Shown here: positions 9,677 to 17,946 of the stretch, piece by piece
Position numbering within the stretch: the stretch's first letter is position 1
Layout: each line of letters opens with the position of its first letter
Assembly: GCF_014844095.1 (NCBI RefSeq)
Contig: NZ_CP062163.1
Coordinates: 2,503,001-2,567,000 of the forward strand
Direction: 5' to 3'
Length of the DNA stretch: 64,000 nt
From: Brevibacillus sp. JNUCC-41
Lineage (GTDB): Bacteria > Bacillota > Bacilli > Bacillales > DSM-1321
Position numbers and translations under genes: made by a program
The notes under the pieces: model-generated
Database searches by the model: none
The model's input: the letters and a program-made list of their open reading frames with translations, nothing else
Told to the model about the DNA's origin: nothing

Positions 9677-9889
9677 AAAATTTCATCTCCTAAACTAAAA
9701 TACAATGATTTAATGAATATATAATAGGTAGTTAGCAAGCTATTGAATGTATTTAGAGTTTTCCCTTTACACGGGAAAGAAAAACATGGTTTTAATTTAC
9801 CGATTTGTCATTTTTTTAAAGTGTGGGAAACAATGAAATAATAAGTGTTTTATGGTACTTTAAATGTAAAAATAGTTAGGAGAAATAGT

Positions 9890-10450
9890 ATGACGACACT
9901 GAATGAATGGTTTGAAAAGGGGATTCCTGCTAAAGAATTTGTAGCTTCGATGAAAGTTCATAAAGAAAACTTACAATCGATTCAGGAGGGTTTTACCATT
10001 TCTGCAGAGGACCAAGGTTTTTTTGATGAATTAAAGACGAAGGAACTTCGAGCCATTGTCATTACTGAAGACTGGTGCGGGGACGCGATGATGAATATTC
10101 CTATATTGTTGAATATATCTGAAGCGGCAAATATTGAAACTCGCATGGTTTTACGAGATCAAAATCTAGAACTGATGGATCAATACTTAACGAATGGAAC
10201 AGCGCGTTCGATTCCCATTTTTATATTCATTGATAAGAATGGTGAAGAAAAAGCTGTTTGGGGGCCTCGTGCACCAAAGGTACAAGAGTATGTGATGGAG
10301 TTGAGGTCTGACCTGCCGGCCAAGGATGATGAGCGTTTCGAGGCAGAGCAAAAAGCAGTTATTAAAAAGATAACTGCAGCTTTTGCTGAAGAAAAGCACC
10401 TGTGGGGCGAAGTATACAGCAGCATCAAGGAAGCATTGGGGAGCTGCTGA
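9890..10450 (+). CDS. Thioredoxin-family protein with single-Cys WCGD site
   Basis: A 186-aa cytoplasmic protein with a thioredoxin-like fold. The active-site position reads EDWCGDAMMN, with one Cys where a classical thioredoxin has CxxC. The cis-Pro strand follows (SIPIFIFIDKNGEEKAVWGPR). This matches small Bacillus thioredoxin-family proteins of unknown role. ATG 9890 is preferred because TTAGGAGAAA lies just upstream; the earlier in-frame ATG at 9845 has no site. It is monocistronic, divergent from glcU. Without a resolving Cys it may act as a monothiol protein or have lost redox function. Confidence 0.7.
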   Translation: MTTLNEWFEKGIPAKEFVASMKVHKENLQSIQEGFTISAEDQGFFDELKTKELRAIVITEDWCGDAMMNIPILLNISEAANIETRMVLRDQNLELMDQYLTNGTARSIPIFIFIDKNGEEKAVWGPRAPKVQEYVMELRSDLPAKDDERFEAEQKAVIKKITAAFAEEKHLWGEVYSSIKEALGSC

Positions 10451-10525
10451 CAGCGGGTATGGCACTTTTTAATCTGACCAAAAAAGGGTGGTTAAGCCCA
10501 TTTTAGATTTTCTTCCATGATGTAT

Positions 10526-10626
10526 GGCTGTTTCAAAACGGATACTGCAACCTGATTGGTTGAATAGATAATACGATTCCTTCTATAAGAATTCACCTTT
10601 CTAGAGTCCGTGGTTTTGGAACAGCC
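10526..10626. repeat. About 100-bp inverted-repeat element (MITE-like or long hairpin)
   Basis: Arms 10526-10539 and 10613-10626 pair over 14 bases (GGCTGTTTCAAAAC with GTTTTGGAACAGCC, including G-T pairs). Further imperfect pairing (CGGA/TCCG) lies inside. It is followed by a T-run (CTTCTTTTTTT) and is non-coding. It sits at the left edge of the NRPS locus, just beyond the regulator's stop. It could be a miniature inverted-repeat element or simply a large terminator. Confidence 0.5.
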
Positions 10627-10636
10627 TCTTCTTTTT

Positions 10637-11182
10637 TTATGATTCTGGAATAATTGTGACGCCGATTGTTCGAATAGGAGAGTCTTGTTTAGCACTTTGA
10701 TTCGTAGCTTTGTAGTATTTTACCATTAAATCGTTCAATTCATTTTGGAAGTTAATAAAGCTTTCATCATCAAGCTTTAGTTCTAAAAGGGAAAAGGTTG
10801 AGCCATCTTCCGCGCAGTCTCTTTCTTCTAATTTAGTTAGATAGTTTTGATATTGAGTCATAAGGGATAATTGATAATAAGAAAAATAGTTCACCTTTTT
10901 CTCATTAGAAGATTTTTTCCATTCTTCCCCGCTAAGTCGCGCTTCTTCTTCATTTAAAACATAGTATTTTTCGGAAACGGATCTCACTTTTTTTTCTTTT
11001 ACAATGCGAATGACCCCTGAATCCAACAGAACCTGTATATGTCTATATAATGTTGCTTGGGGTACATCTTTAATGATTTTTAACATTTCCAATGGTGTTA
11101 AGCCACTTTCCCTGTTTCTCATTAAAGCTTGGGTAATTTTTATTCTTACAGGATGCATTAAAATTTCAGCTTTATTAATCAT
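10637..11182 (-). CDS. Winged-helix (ArsR-like) transcriptional regulator
   Basis: A 181-aa DNA-binding protein. The N-terminal winged helix reads MINKAEILMHPVRIKITQAL followed by a recognition helix in VPQATLYRHIQVLLDSG and a wing strand at VIRIVKEKKVRS. The C-terminal 100 residues are helical and resemble HTH_20/ArsR-like proteins with an added ligand or dimer domain. The ATG at 11182 is chosen because GAGGAGAATAAG precedes it; the longer frame to 11245 has no clear site. It is transcribed away from the ABC transporter genes, so it is the obvious candidate regulator of the NRPS locus. There are no Cys-rich metal motifs. Its ligand is unknown. Confidence 0.75.
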   Translation of the reverse strand: MINKAEILMHPVRIKITQALMRNRESGLTPLEMLKIIKDVPQATLYRHIQVLLDSGVIRIVKEKKVRSVSEKYYVLNEEEARLSGEEWKKSSNEKKVNYFSYYQLSLMTQYQNYLTKLEERDCAEDGSTFSLLELKLDDESFINFQNELNDLMVKYYKATNQSAKQDSPIRTIGVTIIPES

Positions 11183-11444
11183 CTTATTCTCCTCACATTG
11201 GAAATTATAACTGGATAATCTTAAATCAATTTTAATGTTGGTCATGAATAATAAGTTTAATTCATCATAAATTGTAATGATTGAATCACTTTCATTTAAA
11301 TAAAAATGACACAGTTCGAAAAATAATATTACAGAAATATTTTTTCGAAGTAAATCATAAGCCTTTTCGAATAAGTGTAAAAAAATAATGTCTTCATGAA
11401 ATGAAATTTAATAAATAACACTATATTTTTATTATTATTCATTG

Positions 11445-11458
11445 TGATAATATTATCA
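11445..11458. promoter_or_regulatory. 14-bp palindrome (possible operator)
   Basis: TGATAATATTATCA is a perfect palindrome in the divergent control region, about 90 bases upstream of the larger palindrome. Its half-sites share the GATAAT core with that motif. It is close to, but one base shorter than, the Fur-family 7-1-7 box. Confidence 0.4.
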
Positions 11459-11531
11459 TTATAAATAACAATAAAAACTAAAACAATATTTTATTAAAGA
11501 AAAAAACAGGTGCAAAATTCCATTTTTCATG

Positions 11532-11553
11532 TTATCATTATCGATAATGATAA
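11532..11553. promoter_or_regulatory. 22-bp perfect palindrome upstream of the ABC genes
   Basis: Half-sites TTATCATTATC and GATAATGATAA form a perfect 22-bp palindrome ending about 30 bases before the small membrane protein start. Eighteen bases (11538-11555) recur exactly at 16447-16464, upstream of the NRPS operon. GATAAT at 11549-11554 could serve as a -10 element with a weak TTTTCA -35 about 19 bases upstream. The binder may be the divergent winged-helix protein or a Fur-family protein; the sequence does not decide. Confidence 0.6.
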
Positions 11554-11583
11554 TAATATTTCATTTTCAAAGGAGTGGTATAT

Positions 11584-11823
11584 ATGGAATTGCATTATGG
11601 ATGGAATGAATTGAAAGATATTGATTTCATGTCGATTCTGCCGATTGTTTTACCGGTAATTGCTATTGGGATGATTTTAGTGCTTATAGCATTAATTGAT
11701 TTATACAGAAATCGAAAGACGAGGAAAAATGTTTTATTGTGGACACTCATCATTATTTTTGCAAATACTATCGGTCCAATTCTGTACTTCGTTATTGGAA
11801 GAAAGGACAGTGAAAGAATATGA
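11584..11823 (+). CDS. Small PLDc_N-domain membrane protein (YxlE/LugI-like position)
   Basis: A 79-aa membrane protein with two hydrophobic segments (about residues 20-42 and 53-72). It carries the PLDc_N signature ending ANTIGPILYFVIGRKDSERI. ATG 11584 follows AAAGGAGTGG. The stop overlaps the next ATPase gene (ATGA), so they are translationally coupled. Such proteins precede ABC ATPases in the B. subtilis sigY operon (yxlE-yxlF-yxlG), and a small membrane protein accompanies the lugdunin transporters. Probably an accessory to export or immunity; the mechanism is unknown. Confidence 0.8.
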   Translation: MELHYGWNELKDIDFMSILPIVLPVIAIGMILVLIALIDLYRNRKTRKNVLLWTLIIIFANTIGPILYFVIGRKDSERI

Positions 11824-12725
11824 AATTAGAAATTAAAAATGTTACAAAAAAATTCAAAGAAAAAACAGCGGTCTATAATTTTTCAATGGAACTGCAATCA
11901 GGGGAATGTGTTGGATTGATAGGGCCAAATGGGGCTGGTAAATCGACACTAATAAAAGTGATTGCAGACATAATAGATCCAAGTATGGGAGAAGTATTGC
12001 TTGATGGCAAGAAAATTTCAAAAATGAAAAAGGAGATAGGCTATTTACCACAATACCCTAACTTCTTTCAATGGATGACTGCCAAAGAAACCCTCACTTT
12101 CATGGGCCAGCTCTCAGGTATCAAGAGGGAGGAATTATTAAGCGGCATTCCTGAGATATTGTCGAAAGTGGGGTTGAGCGGGGAAGAGAATTCCAAGGTG
12201 CGGACTTTTTCAGGCGGAATGAAACAAAGGCTTGGAATTGCACAGGCGCTGTTACATAAACCGGCATTGATTGTCATGGATGAACCGGTTTCTGCATTGG
12301 ATCCAATCGGCCGGAGAGAAGTGTTAAACATCATAAAAGAGATAAAGAAAGATACGACAATTTTAATATCGACGCATATATTAAGCGATGCAGAAGAAAT
12401 ATGTGAGAGGTTTGTCATTATAAAAAGTGGTAAAAAAATTGAGGACACAACTATGTCGGAATTATTAAATAGGAATAGCGGAAATAAAATTAATGTCGAC
12501 ATAACCTCTAAAAGTCAAAAATGGATTGAAAACGTTAAAAGCTTGAACTTTGTCAAAGGTGTAGAGGTAATGGGAAATAAATTGAAGATTGAAGTGGAAA
12601 ATATTGAGTCAAACAAGAATATGTTACTGGCGAATGCTTTGGAGCATAATGTTGATCTTGTAAGGTTCGAAATAGATAACGATACATTGGAAGAGATATT
12701 CTTAAAATTGGTGGTGGAAAAATGA
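11820..12725 (+). CDS. ABC transporter ATP-binding protein (transporter 1)
   Basis: A 301-aa ATPase of the CcmA/YxlF drug-export class. Walker A is GPNGAGKST near residue 40, the signature is FSGGMKQRLGIAQAL, Walker B is LIVMDEPVSALDP, and the switch histidine is in ISTHILSDAE. The last 90 residues form the extra domain typical of ATPases paired with ABC-2 permeases. It overlaps both the small membrane protein gene and the permease gene by 4 bases. It probably drives export of, or self-protection against, the NRPS product. Confidence 0.88.
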   Translation: MKLEIKNVTKKFKEKTAVYNFSMELQSGECVGLIGPNGAGKSTLIKVIADIIDPSMGEVLLDGKKISKMKKEIGYLPQYPNFFQWMTAKETLTFMGQLSGIKREELLSGIPEILSKVGLSGEENSKVRTFSGGMKQRLGIAQALLHKPALIVMDEPVSALDPIGRREVLNIIKEIKKDTTILISTHILSDAEEICERFVIIKSGKKIEDTTMSELLNRNSGNKINVDITSKSQKWIENVKSLNFVKGVEVMGNKLKIEVENIESNKNMLLANALEHNVDLVRFEIDNDTLEEIFLKLVVEK

Positions 12726-13510
12726 ATAATTTTGCCGTTTTAGCTAAAAAGGAATTTGTTCAGATGTTACGTGAATATAAAGTGATTTGGCTGCCGCTTG
12801 TATTTATATTTTTAGGAATAACTCAACCAGTCGTAAGCTATTATTTACCTTCAATATTAGAGGCACTGGGCGGGGGCCAAGGGATTACCATTGACCCAAG
12901 CATGGCTGCCCAAAAAGGCGGCGAAGTTCTTGCTAGTACATTGGGGTCTCAATTCGATCAGCTAGGGGTCATGATCATCATCGTTTCCATGATGGGAGTC
13001 GTACAATCCGATAAAGCGAATGGAATGCTGGCTTTCATTCTTACAAGGCCAGTGACGGTTGGAGCTTATATAAGCGGGAAAATCATTTCCAATTATCTGT
13101 TTGTTGCCTGCAGTGTAGCATTGGGATATTTGGTTTCATATCTGTATGTAGTTTTTTTGTTTACGAGTGTTGATTTTGCGGATTTAGTAGTGGCTTTGCT
13201 GTTCTATCTGCTGTGGGTCCTATTTATCGTTTCATTCACGACGATGATCAGTACCATTTTTAATAGTCAGGGTATAATTGCATTAATTTCGATAGTATTT
13301 CTCCTCGGCTGTAGAATCATAGTTGGGTTAAGTCCGGTTATAGACAATATGAATCCGGCAAGCATGAGTAAACATGCCATGGAAGTACTGATTTTAGGCA
13401 CAGTCAATTCACAGGCGATTTGGGGTGCAATAGCGGCACTTGCGTTAACGGCAGTAACGATATTGGTAACGAACATATGGATTTCAAAAAAGAAATTCAA
13501 TAACGAGTAA
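12722..13510 (+). CDS. ABC-2 type permease (transporter 1)
   Basis: A 262-aa ABC-2 permease with six predicted membrane segments and an N-terminal FAVLAKKEFVQMLREYK elbow helix. A loop of about 50 residues after the first helix contains IDPSMAAQKGGEVLAS. It resembles YxlG/NatB-type permeases. It is coupled to the ATPase gene by ATGA overlap, so the two form one exporter. Confidence 0.85.
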   Translation: MNNFAVLAKKEFVQMLREYKVIWLPLVFIFLGITQPVVSYYLPSILEALGGGQGITIDPSMAAQKGGEVLASTLGSQFDQLGVMIIIVSMMGVVQSDKANGMLAFILTRPVTVGAYISGKIISNYLFVACSVALGYLVSYLYVVFLFTSVDFADLVVALLFYLLWVLFIVSFTTMISTIFNSQGIIALISIVFLLGCRIIVGLSPVIDNMNPASMSKHAMEVLILGTVNSQAIWGAIAALALTAVTILVTNIWISKKKFNNE

Positions 13511-13559
13511 GTTGGGGATGGAAATGTGTTAATCATGAAGTGATGGGAGGATGATAACT

Positions 13560-14276
13560 TTGTTAAGCATCACAGATTTAGAGAAAAGCTACTCGGTCAA
13601 GAAGATTTTGAATGGTGTAAATCTAGAAATCAAAAAAGGGGAAATCTTAGGTTTTATAGGGGCAAATGGTGCAGGGAAAACGACGACGCTGAACATTATT
13701 ACGGGCATTTTAGATTCTGAAAATGGAAAGGTTGAAATAAATGGCCTGACCAAAGAAGACGGCATAGAATATAAAAAACAATTTTTCTTCATCCCTGATA
13801 CTATCAATGTTTTTAACAATGTTTCGGGATTTGATTGGATCCGTTTCTTGATGAACCTATATGGAAATGATGACAAAGAACGTTTGGGGAAATATATCAA
13901 TCGGTTTGGGATGCAGGAGTCCATTAAAAAGCCAATGGGAAGTTATTCTTATGGGATGATGCATAAGGTATCCCTGATAGCGGCCTTTACCATTAATCCC
14001 CCGATCATCATTATGGATGAACCGTTAAATGGATTAGATCCAAACGCCGTTTTAGTTTTTAAGGGGTTAATCAAACAATATGTTGAAACGGGCGGTACAG
14101 TGTTTTTCTCGACGCATCTGCTGGATGTGGCAGAGAAAATTTGTAATACAGTGGCTATTTTAAAAGAGGGGAAAATCATCCTGCATGATGAAATACAAAA
14201 TATAATAGGTGAAAGTTCATTAGAATCTACCTTTATGGAGGCTCAGGTATATGAAGGAAAAACTTCAGTTAACTAG
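13560..14276 (+). CDS. ABC transporter ATP-binding protein (transporter 2)
   Basis: A 238-aa ATPase. Walker A is GANGAGKTT near residue 38; the signature is degenerate (YSYGMMHKVSLIAAF, with SYGM for SGGQ); Walker B is IIIMDEPLNGLDP and the H-loop is FSTHLLDVAE. TTG 13560 is favoured because GGGAGG ends 9 bases before it; the ATG at 13551 touches that site. It overlaps the next permease gene by 26 bases. The weak signature motif is common in ATPases paired with large YthQ-like permeases. Confidence 0.85.
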   Translation: MLSITDLEKSYSVKKILNGVNLEIKKGEILGFIGANGAGKTTTLNIITGILDSENGKVEINGLTKEDGIEYKKQFFFIPDTINVFNNVSGFDWIRFLMNLYGNDDKERLGKYINRFGMQESIKKPMGSYSYGMMHKVSLIAAFTINPPIIIMDEPLNGLDPNAVLVFKGLIKQYVETGGTVFFSTHLLDVAEKICNTVAILKEGKIILHDEIQNIIGESSLESTFMEAQVYEGKTSVN

Positions 14277-15843
14277 ATTTTTCATTTCTTCCTTCTATAA
14301 AATGCCCAAGCAGACAATGTTGCAGGCTGTACTGATAATAGCCGCTTTTTATATGTTTTTGCAGCTGACTGTCGTAAATGCCTTTGTTTATTTTCTTGGA
14401 GATACCGAGGTCTTCCTGTTTTATAATGTAACGATTTCCAGCATTCTCGTCTTTGCATTGGTTTGCTATTTGTCCACATCACAAATATTTGCTTATTATG
14501 AATTTAAAGTATTGGCGGCTCTGCCACTCACCTATAAAGAAATATCAAGGGCTAAGGTATTAAGTAGTTTATGGGTCCCCATCATCTTATCAATGGCAAT
14601 CCAGGTGCCAACAATCGGCTTCTTGATAGTCGATCTAAAGTTTATGGAAGCGTTTAAATTATTCATATTTTTACCGATTGTCAACGGTTTGACGGCTTTG
14701 CTCCTGCTTTTAATCTTATCGTGCATTAATAGGTATTATTATAGATTCAAAAATAAAGTAGCATACTTACTTGTGAACATTGTTGTCATCCTCATGCTTG
14801 CGATTATTTCCATTGTATATTTTGCTGGAAAATCATCCATTGCCCTTTCAGAGGTCATCTCGGAAATAGATATGAATTCTATTGAAGGTCTAAAAAACTC
14901 GTTGCAATTCATAATGGGACATATGTTTGAAACCGCAAATATGATTCCGGTGATTAAATGGATACTGGATGCCTTTGTATCAAATGAAATAACAGTTCAA
15001 TTTATAATTATTTATATTTCGATACTAGTAATTGGTTTCCTATTATATTCATTTATTATAGAAAACATTTCCGTTAATTATTTTAAAAACGGGTTATTGG
15101 GAAATAACAAAGCGAATATGAAAAACTCAAAGGTTAATATATCAAAAAATCAATGGAGTAACTATTTACAAAGAGAGATATGGATCATTAAGTCTGAAGC
15201 ATATTTTAAGATGCAAATCGGTTTAGGCCTTTTATTGCCGCCAGTCTTTTCACTGGTCATGTTATTGCTGATTCAGAATGAAGTGTTCCCGAATTATTTG
15301 AATATAACGAAAGAGGGAGTCTTTGATAAATACTTTTCATATTCGATCCTTTTCTTGTGTTGTATAAATAATATAAGCGGAACCCCATATTCAAGAGAAG
15401 GAAAATATCATTATTTACTGAAAAGTGCCCCTTTTGATGAAAAATATGTTTATTTTTCTAAAGTGATATTTTCATCAATAATAGGGATTATAGCCGTATT
15501 GATCAGCTTTATGATATTTGCACTTTTTGGTTATTGGGAAATGGAAACTGCAGTCATGTTATTAATTACTTCTTGTTTAGTGGTTTGCTATAATCTTCTA
15601 ACACCATTATATGATATGAAAAATCCAAGTATAGAATGGGAGAACCCATCTGCTGCCATTAAATCAAACCCCAATGTATTAATTAGCCTGCTTTATGGAT
15701 TGCCATTATTAATCGTGGTTACATCCATTCATTTTGGCTTGGTTTGGTTCAGTGTCCAGCCCATGATGGGAGCGCTCATAATATTAATGATCGTAATAGC
15801 GATCAATTCCGTTTTGGTTAATAGGTTGAAATATAATTTATGA
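14251..15843 (+). CDS. Large multi-spanning ABC permease (transporter 2)
   Basis: A 530-aa membrane protein with roughly 11-12 hydrophobic segments spread over two halves, separated by a hydrophilic stretch around residues 275-320. It has no recognisable enzymatic motif. Length and layout match large permeases such as YthQ-like proteins that pair with a single ATPase. The ATG at 14251 follows GGAGG and lies inside the ATPase gene. Together with the ATPase it makes a second exporter, parallel to the two ABC systems of the lugdunin locus. Cargo is inferred from context only. Confidence 0.75.
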   Translation: MKEKLQLTRFFISSFYKMPKQTMLQAVLIIAAFYMFLQLTVVNAFVYFLGDTEVFLFYNVTISSILVFALVCYLSTSQIFAYYEFKVLAALPLTYKEISRAKVLSSLWVPIILSMAIQVPTIGFLIVDLKFMEAFKLFIFLPIVNGLTALLLLLILSCINRYYYRFKNKVAYLLVNIVVILMLAIISIVYFAGKSSIALSEVISEIDMNSIEGLKNSLQFIMGHMFETANMIPVIKWILDAFVSNEITVQFIIIYISILVIGFLLYSFIIENISVNYFKNGLLGNNKANMKNSKVNISKNQWSNYLQREIWIIKSEAYFKMQIGLGLLLPPVFSLVMLLLIQNEVFPNYLNITKEGVFDKYFSYSILFLCCINNISGTPYSREGKYHYLLKSAPFDEKYVYFSKVIFSSIIGIIAVLISFMIFALFGYWEMETAVMLLITSCLVVCYNLLTPLYDMKNPSIEWENPSAAIKSNPNVLISLLYGLPLLIVVTSIHFGLVWFSVQPMMGALIILMIVIAINSVLVNRLKYNL

Positions 15844-15922
15844 AAGTCGTTATATTAGAAAAGTATATAAAGGAAGTACAGAAAATCGGCACTAAATAAA
15901 TTTAAAAAAGGAGTGTCTTATT

Positions 15923-16210
15923 ATGGGGAAGCACCATGATAGAGATTTTAAAATTTATGCTGCTCGATTAGTATTGGAAGAAGGCAGAAAACCTAGGGAA
16001 TTGGCTGAAGAACTTAATATCTCGACACCTACATTAAGAAATTGGGTCAACATCTATAAAGAAGCAAATGAAGAAGGCCTGGCGGACTCCAGTATTGGTT
16101 TTTCAGGTCTCAGTCAGAAAGAGGAAAAGGATAAAATAATTAAAGATTTACAGGAAGAGAATGAGATATTAAAAAAGGCAATGCACATTTTTACGAAACA
16201 ACCAAAATGA
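15923..16210 (+). CDS. Orphan IS3-family OrfA (HTH transposase subunit)
   Basis: A 95-aa protein with an N-terminal HTH (HDRDFKIYAARLVLEEG, then ELNISTPTLRNWV) and a C-terminal leucine-zipper-like helix ending EENEILKKAMHIFTKQPK, the usual end of IS3/IS150 OrfA. AAAGGAG precedes ATG 15923. No OrfB (DDE integrase) is found downstream; instead a strong terminator follows within 20 bases. It is either an IS remnant whose OrfB was lost, or an OrfA kept as a DNA-binding regulator between the transporter and NRPS operons. The frame is intact. Confidence 0.8.
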   Translation: MGKHHDRDFKIYAARLVLEEGRKPRELAEELNISTPTLRNWVNIYKEANEEGLADSSIGFSGLSQKEEKDKIIKDLQEENEILKKAMHIFTKQPK

Positions 16211-16225
16211 TCGAACCGCATTTAA

Positions 16226-16278
16226 GCCATATTTTATTTTTCACAAATTATAGTGAAAAATAAAATATGGCTTTTTTT
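16226..16278. terminator. Strong terminator after OrfA
   Basis: Two perfectly complementary 19-base arms (16226-16244 and 16253-16271) flank an 8-base loop, followed by seven Ts. It separates the transporter/OrfA unit from the biosynthetic operon, so the latter needs its own promoter. Confidence 0.85.
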
Positions 16279-16433
16279 AATTAGTATTTTTTTCATTTAA
16301 TGTAATATTTTCTAAATTATTTAATACTAAACTCCCTATGAAAATATTACTAAAGAGGAAAAATAATAAAAATTGGTAAAGTTATTATGTAATGTAGATA
16401 ATTTACAAATTTTTAATGGACTCGGCAAAATTC

Positions 16434-16464
16434 TTGTGATAAAGTGTTATCGATAATGATAATA
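16434..16464 (+). promoter_or_regulatory. Putative promoter and operator of the NRPS operon
   Basis: TTGTGA (16434-16439), an 18-base spacer and GATAAT (16458-16463) form a plausible sigma-A promoter. The -10 lies inside TTATCGATAATGATAATA (16447-16464), the same 18 bases found upstream of the ABC transporter genes. A protein bound there would block the promoter. The 16279-16576 gap is otherwise AT-rich with no gene. Confidence 0.5.
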
Positions 16465-16576
16465 GGTAATAATTAACCTAGAAAATGAAATAATTGTTTA
16501 AAAAAAGAAATTTTTGAGGGAAAAAATGGATAAAATCTACGGATTTCCAGAAAAAAAGAGAGGAGGAAAATTATAA

Positions 16577-17290
16577 TTGATTGAATATTTTATGAATAAG
16601 AAAAAGATTTATAAATCTTACATCAATTTTTATGAAGCGGAATCAGTTAATTTGGACTATATGGATGATATTTTCAACGAAAAGGAATGGAATTATCTTA
16701 ATTTGCAAAATGGCAAAAGAACCATCGAAGCAAAGAAAAGTTTGTACTTTGGAAAAAAAGCAATTATGGAGTTTTTAGATATAGGTTTGGATGAAATAAA
16801 GAATGTATCACTGTTGAAAGGAGTCTTTGGACAGCCGATTATTGTTAATAACCTGTTCTTATTAATGAACATGAACATGGGGATATCCATCGCTCATACG
16901 GATAAAACATTCGGAATACTGATTTTTGATCAACTGCATCCAATGGGAATCGATATAGAAACAAAAACGAAAACTGATTCTGAATTTTTAGAGACCTATT
17001 TAACTAAATCCGAGAAAAAGATGATTAAGGATAGTGAAGGTCTTTTAAATAATGAAATTTTCTTTAGTGCAAAAGAAAGTCTATCAAAAATACTAAAAAC
17101 AGGATTGACCTCTCCACTTGAAATCTATGAGATTTCTAAGGCTGAAATGGATCATGATAACATCTCACTTTTCTATAAAAATTTTTCCCAGTACAAATCA
17201 GCGGTCGTACTCGTGAATGATGAAATAAGAAGCATTACCATTCCAATAAACTCTACGAAAATAATTAAGGGGGAATACCAATGGAATTAA
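16577..17290 (+). CDS. 4'-phosphopantetheinyl transferase (Sfp-type)
   Basis: A 237-aa enzyme that moves phosphopantetheine from CoA to the serine of carrier domains, needed to activate the eight intact carriers encoded downstream. The Mg/CoA motifs are present: PMGIDIE near residue 130 and FFSAKESLSKILKTG near 170. An upstream GVFGQP element and ISIAHTD also match Sfp family landmarks. TTG 16577 follows AGGAGG by 10 bases. It is the first gene of the biosynthetic operon and overlaps the next gene by 10 bases. Confidence 0.85.
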   Translation: MIEYFMNKKKIYKSYINFYEAESVNLDYMDDIFNEKEWNYLNLQNGKRTIEAKKSLYFGKKAIMEFLDIGLDEIKNVSLLKGVFGQPIIVNNLFLLMNMNMGISIAHTDKTFGILIFDQLHPMGIDIETKTKTDSEFLETYLTKSEKKMIKDSEGLLNNEIFFSAKESLSKILKTGLTSPLEIYEISKAEMDHDNISLFYKNFSQYKSAVVLVNDEIRSITIPINSTKIIKGEYQWN

Positions 17291-17937
17291 AAATGGAAGC
17301 AAATGCTGAATTTAATAATAATAAATTAGTACAATATCTTTTTAAAAAAGAGGATAGAGTTCATAAGTTAATAATTTCGTTATTACTACTCAGTTTAATC
17401 GCAGGTATCGAAACGACGCTTTTGTTATATTCTGCGGATCAAAAAGGGATGAATGTATTAAATGGCATGTCCATTTCAGAGATTGGGGCCATGAGTTTTG
17501 CCATTAACACAATTGTAATGGGGGCTCTGGGATTATTTGTCACTTTCATCATTCAAATATTAATTGTGTGCCTATTATTTTTAGTTTTAAAAGAAAGACC
17601 GGTAAATATTAAAGGGATTTGCCAAGCTGTCATAAATGCTGGGATATGCATCGTCATTGGATCTGGTGTTAATGCAATAATCTCATTATTGGTCAAGAGC
17701 AAGGAAACGACATTTACTAGCTTATCCTTACTCGTGCATGATAAAAATTCCATCCTTCACACCTTCATGGCCGAATTTGAATTGTTTTACATTGTCAGTT
17801 TAATCCTATTCAGTTTTAGTTTGGAAAAGTTGGCGCTCGCCAAAAGAAGGAATGCAATAATCATAACGATTGTAATAGCTTTAATTTCTTTAGTTTTTCA
17901 TATGTTGACAGTTGCATCAGGCACATATTTAAAATAA
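17281..17937 (+). CDS. Membrane protein of unknown function in the NRPS operon
   Basis: A 218-aa protein with about five hydrophobic segments (roughly residues 30-52, 72-110, 118-143, 165-187 and 192-214) and a hydrophilic, Asn-rich N-terminus. I see no enzymatic motif. The overall look resembles Yip1-like small membrane proteins, but this is weak. ATG 17281 follows AAGGGGGA. It is wedged between the PPTase and first NRPS gene with 10-base overlap and 9-base gap, so it is probably part of the pathway, perhaps immunity or export. Confidence 0.6.
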   Translation: MELKMEANAEFNNNKLVQYLFKKEDRVHKLIISLLLLSLIAGIETTLLLYSADQKGMNVLNGMSISEIGAMSFAINTIVMGALGLFVTFIIQILIVCLLFLVLKERPVNIKGICQAVINAGICIVIGSGVNAIISLLVKSKETTFTSLSLLVHDKNSILHTFMAEFELFYIVSLILFSFSLEKLALAKRRNAIIITIVIALISLVFHMLTVASGTYLK

Positions 17938-17946
17938 TGGGGGAAA

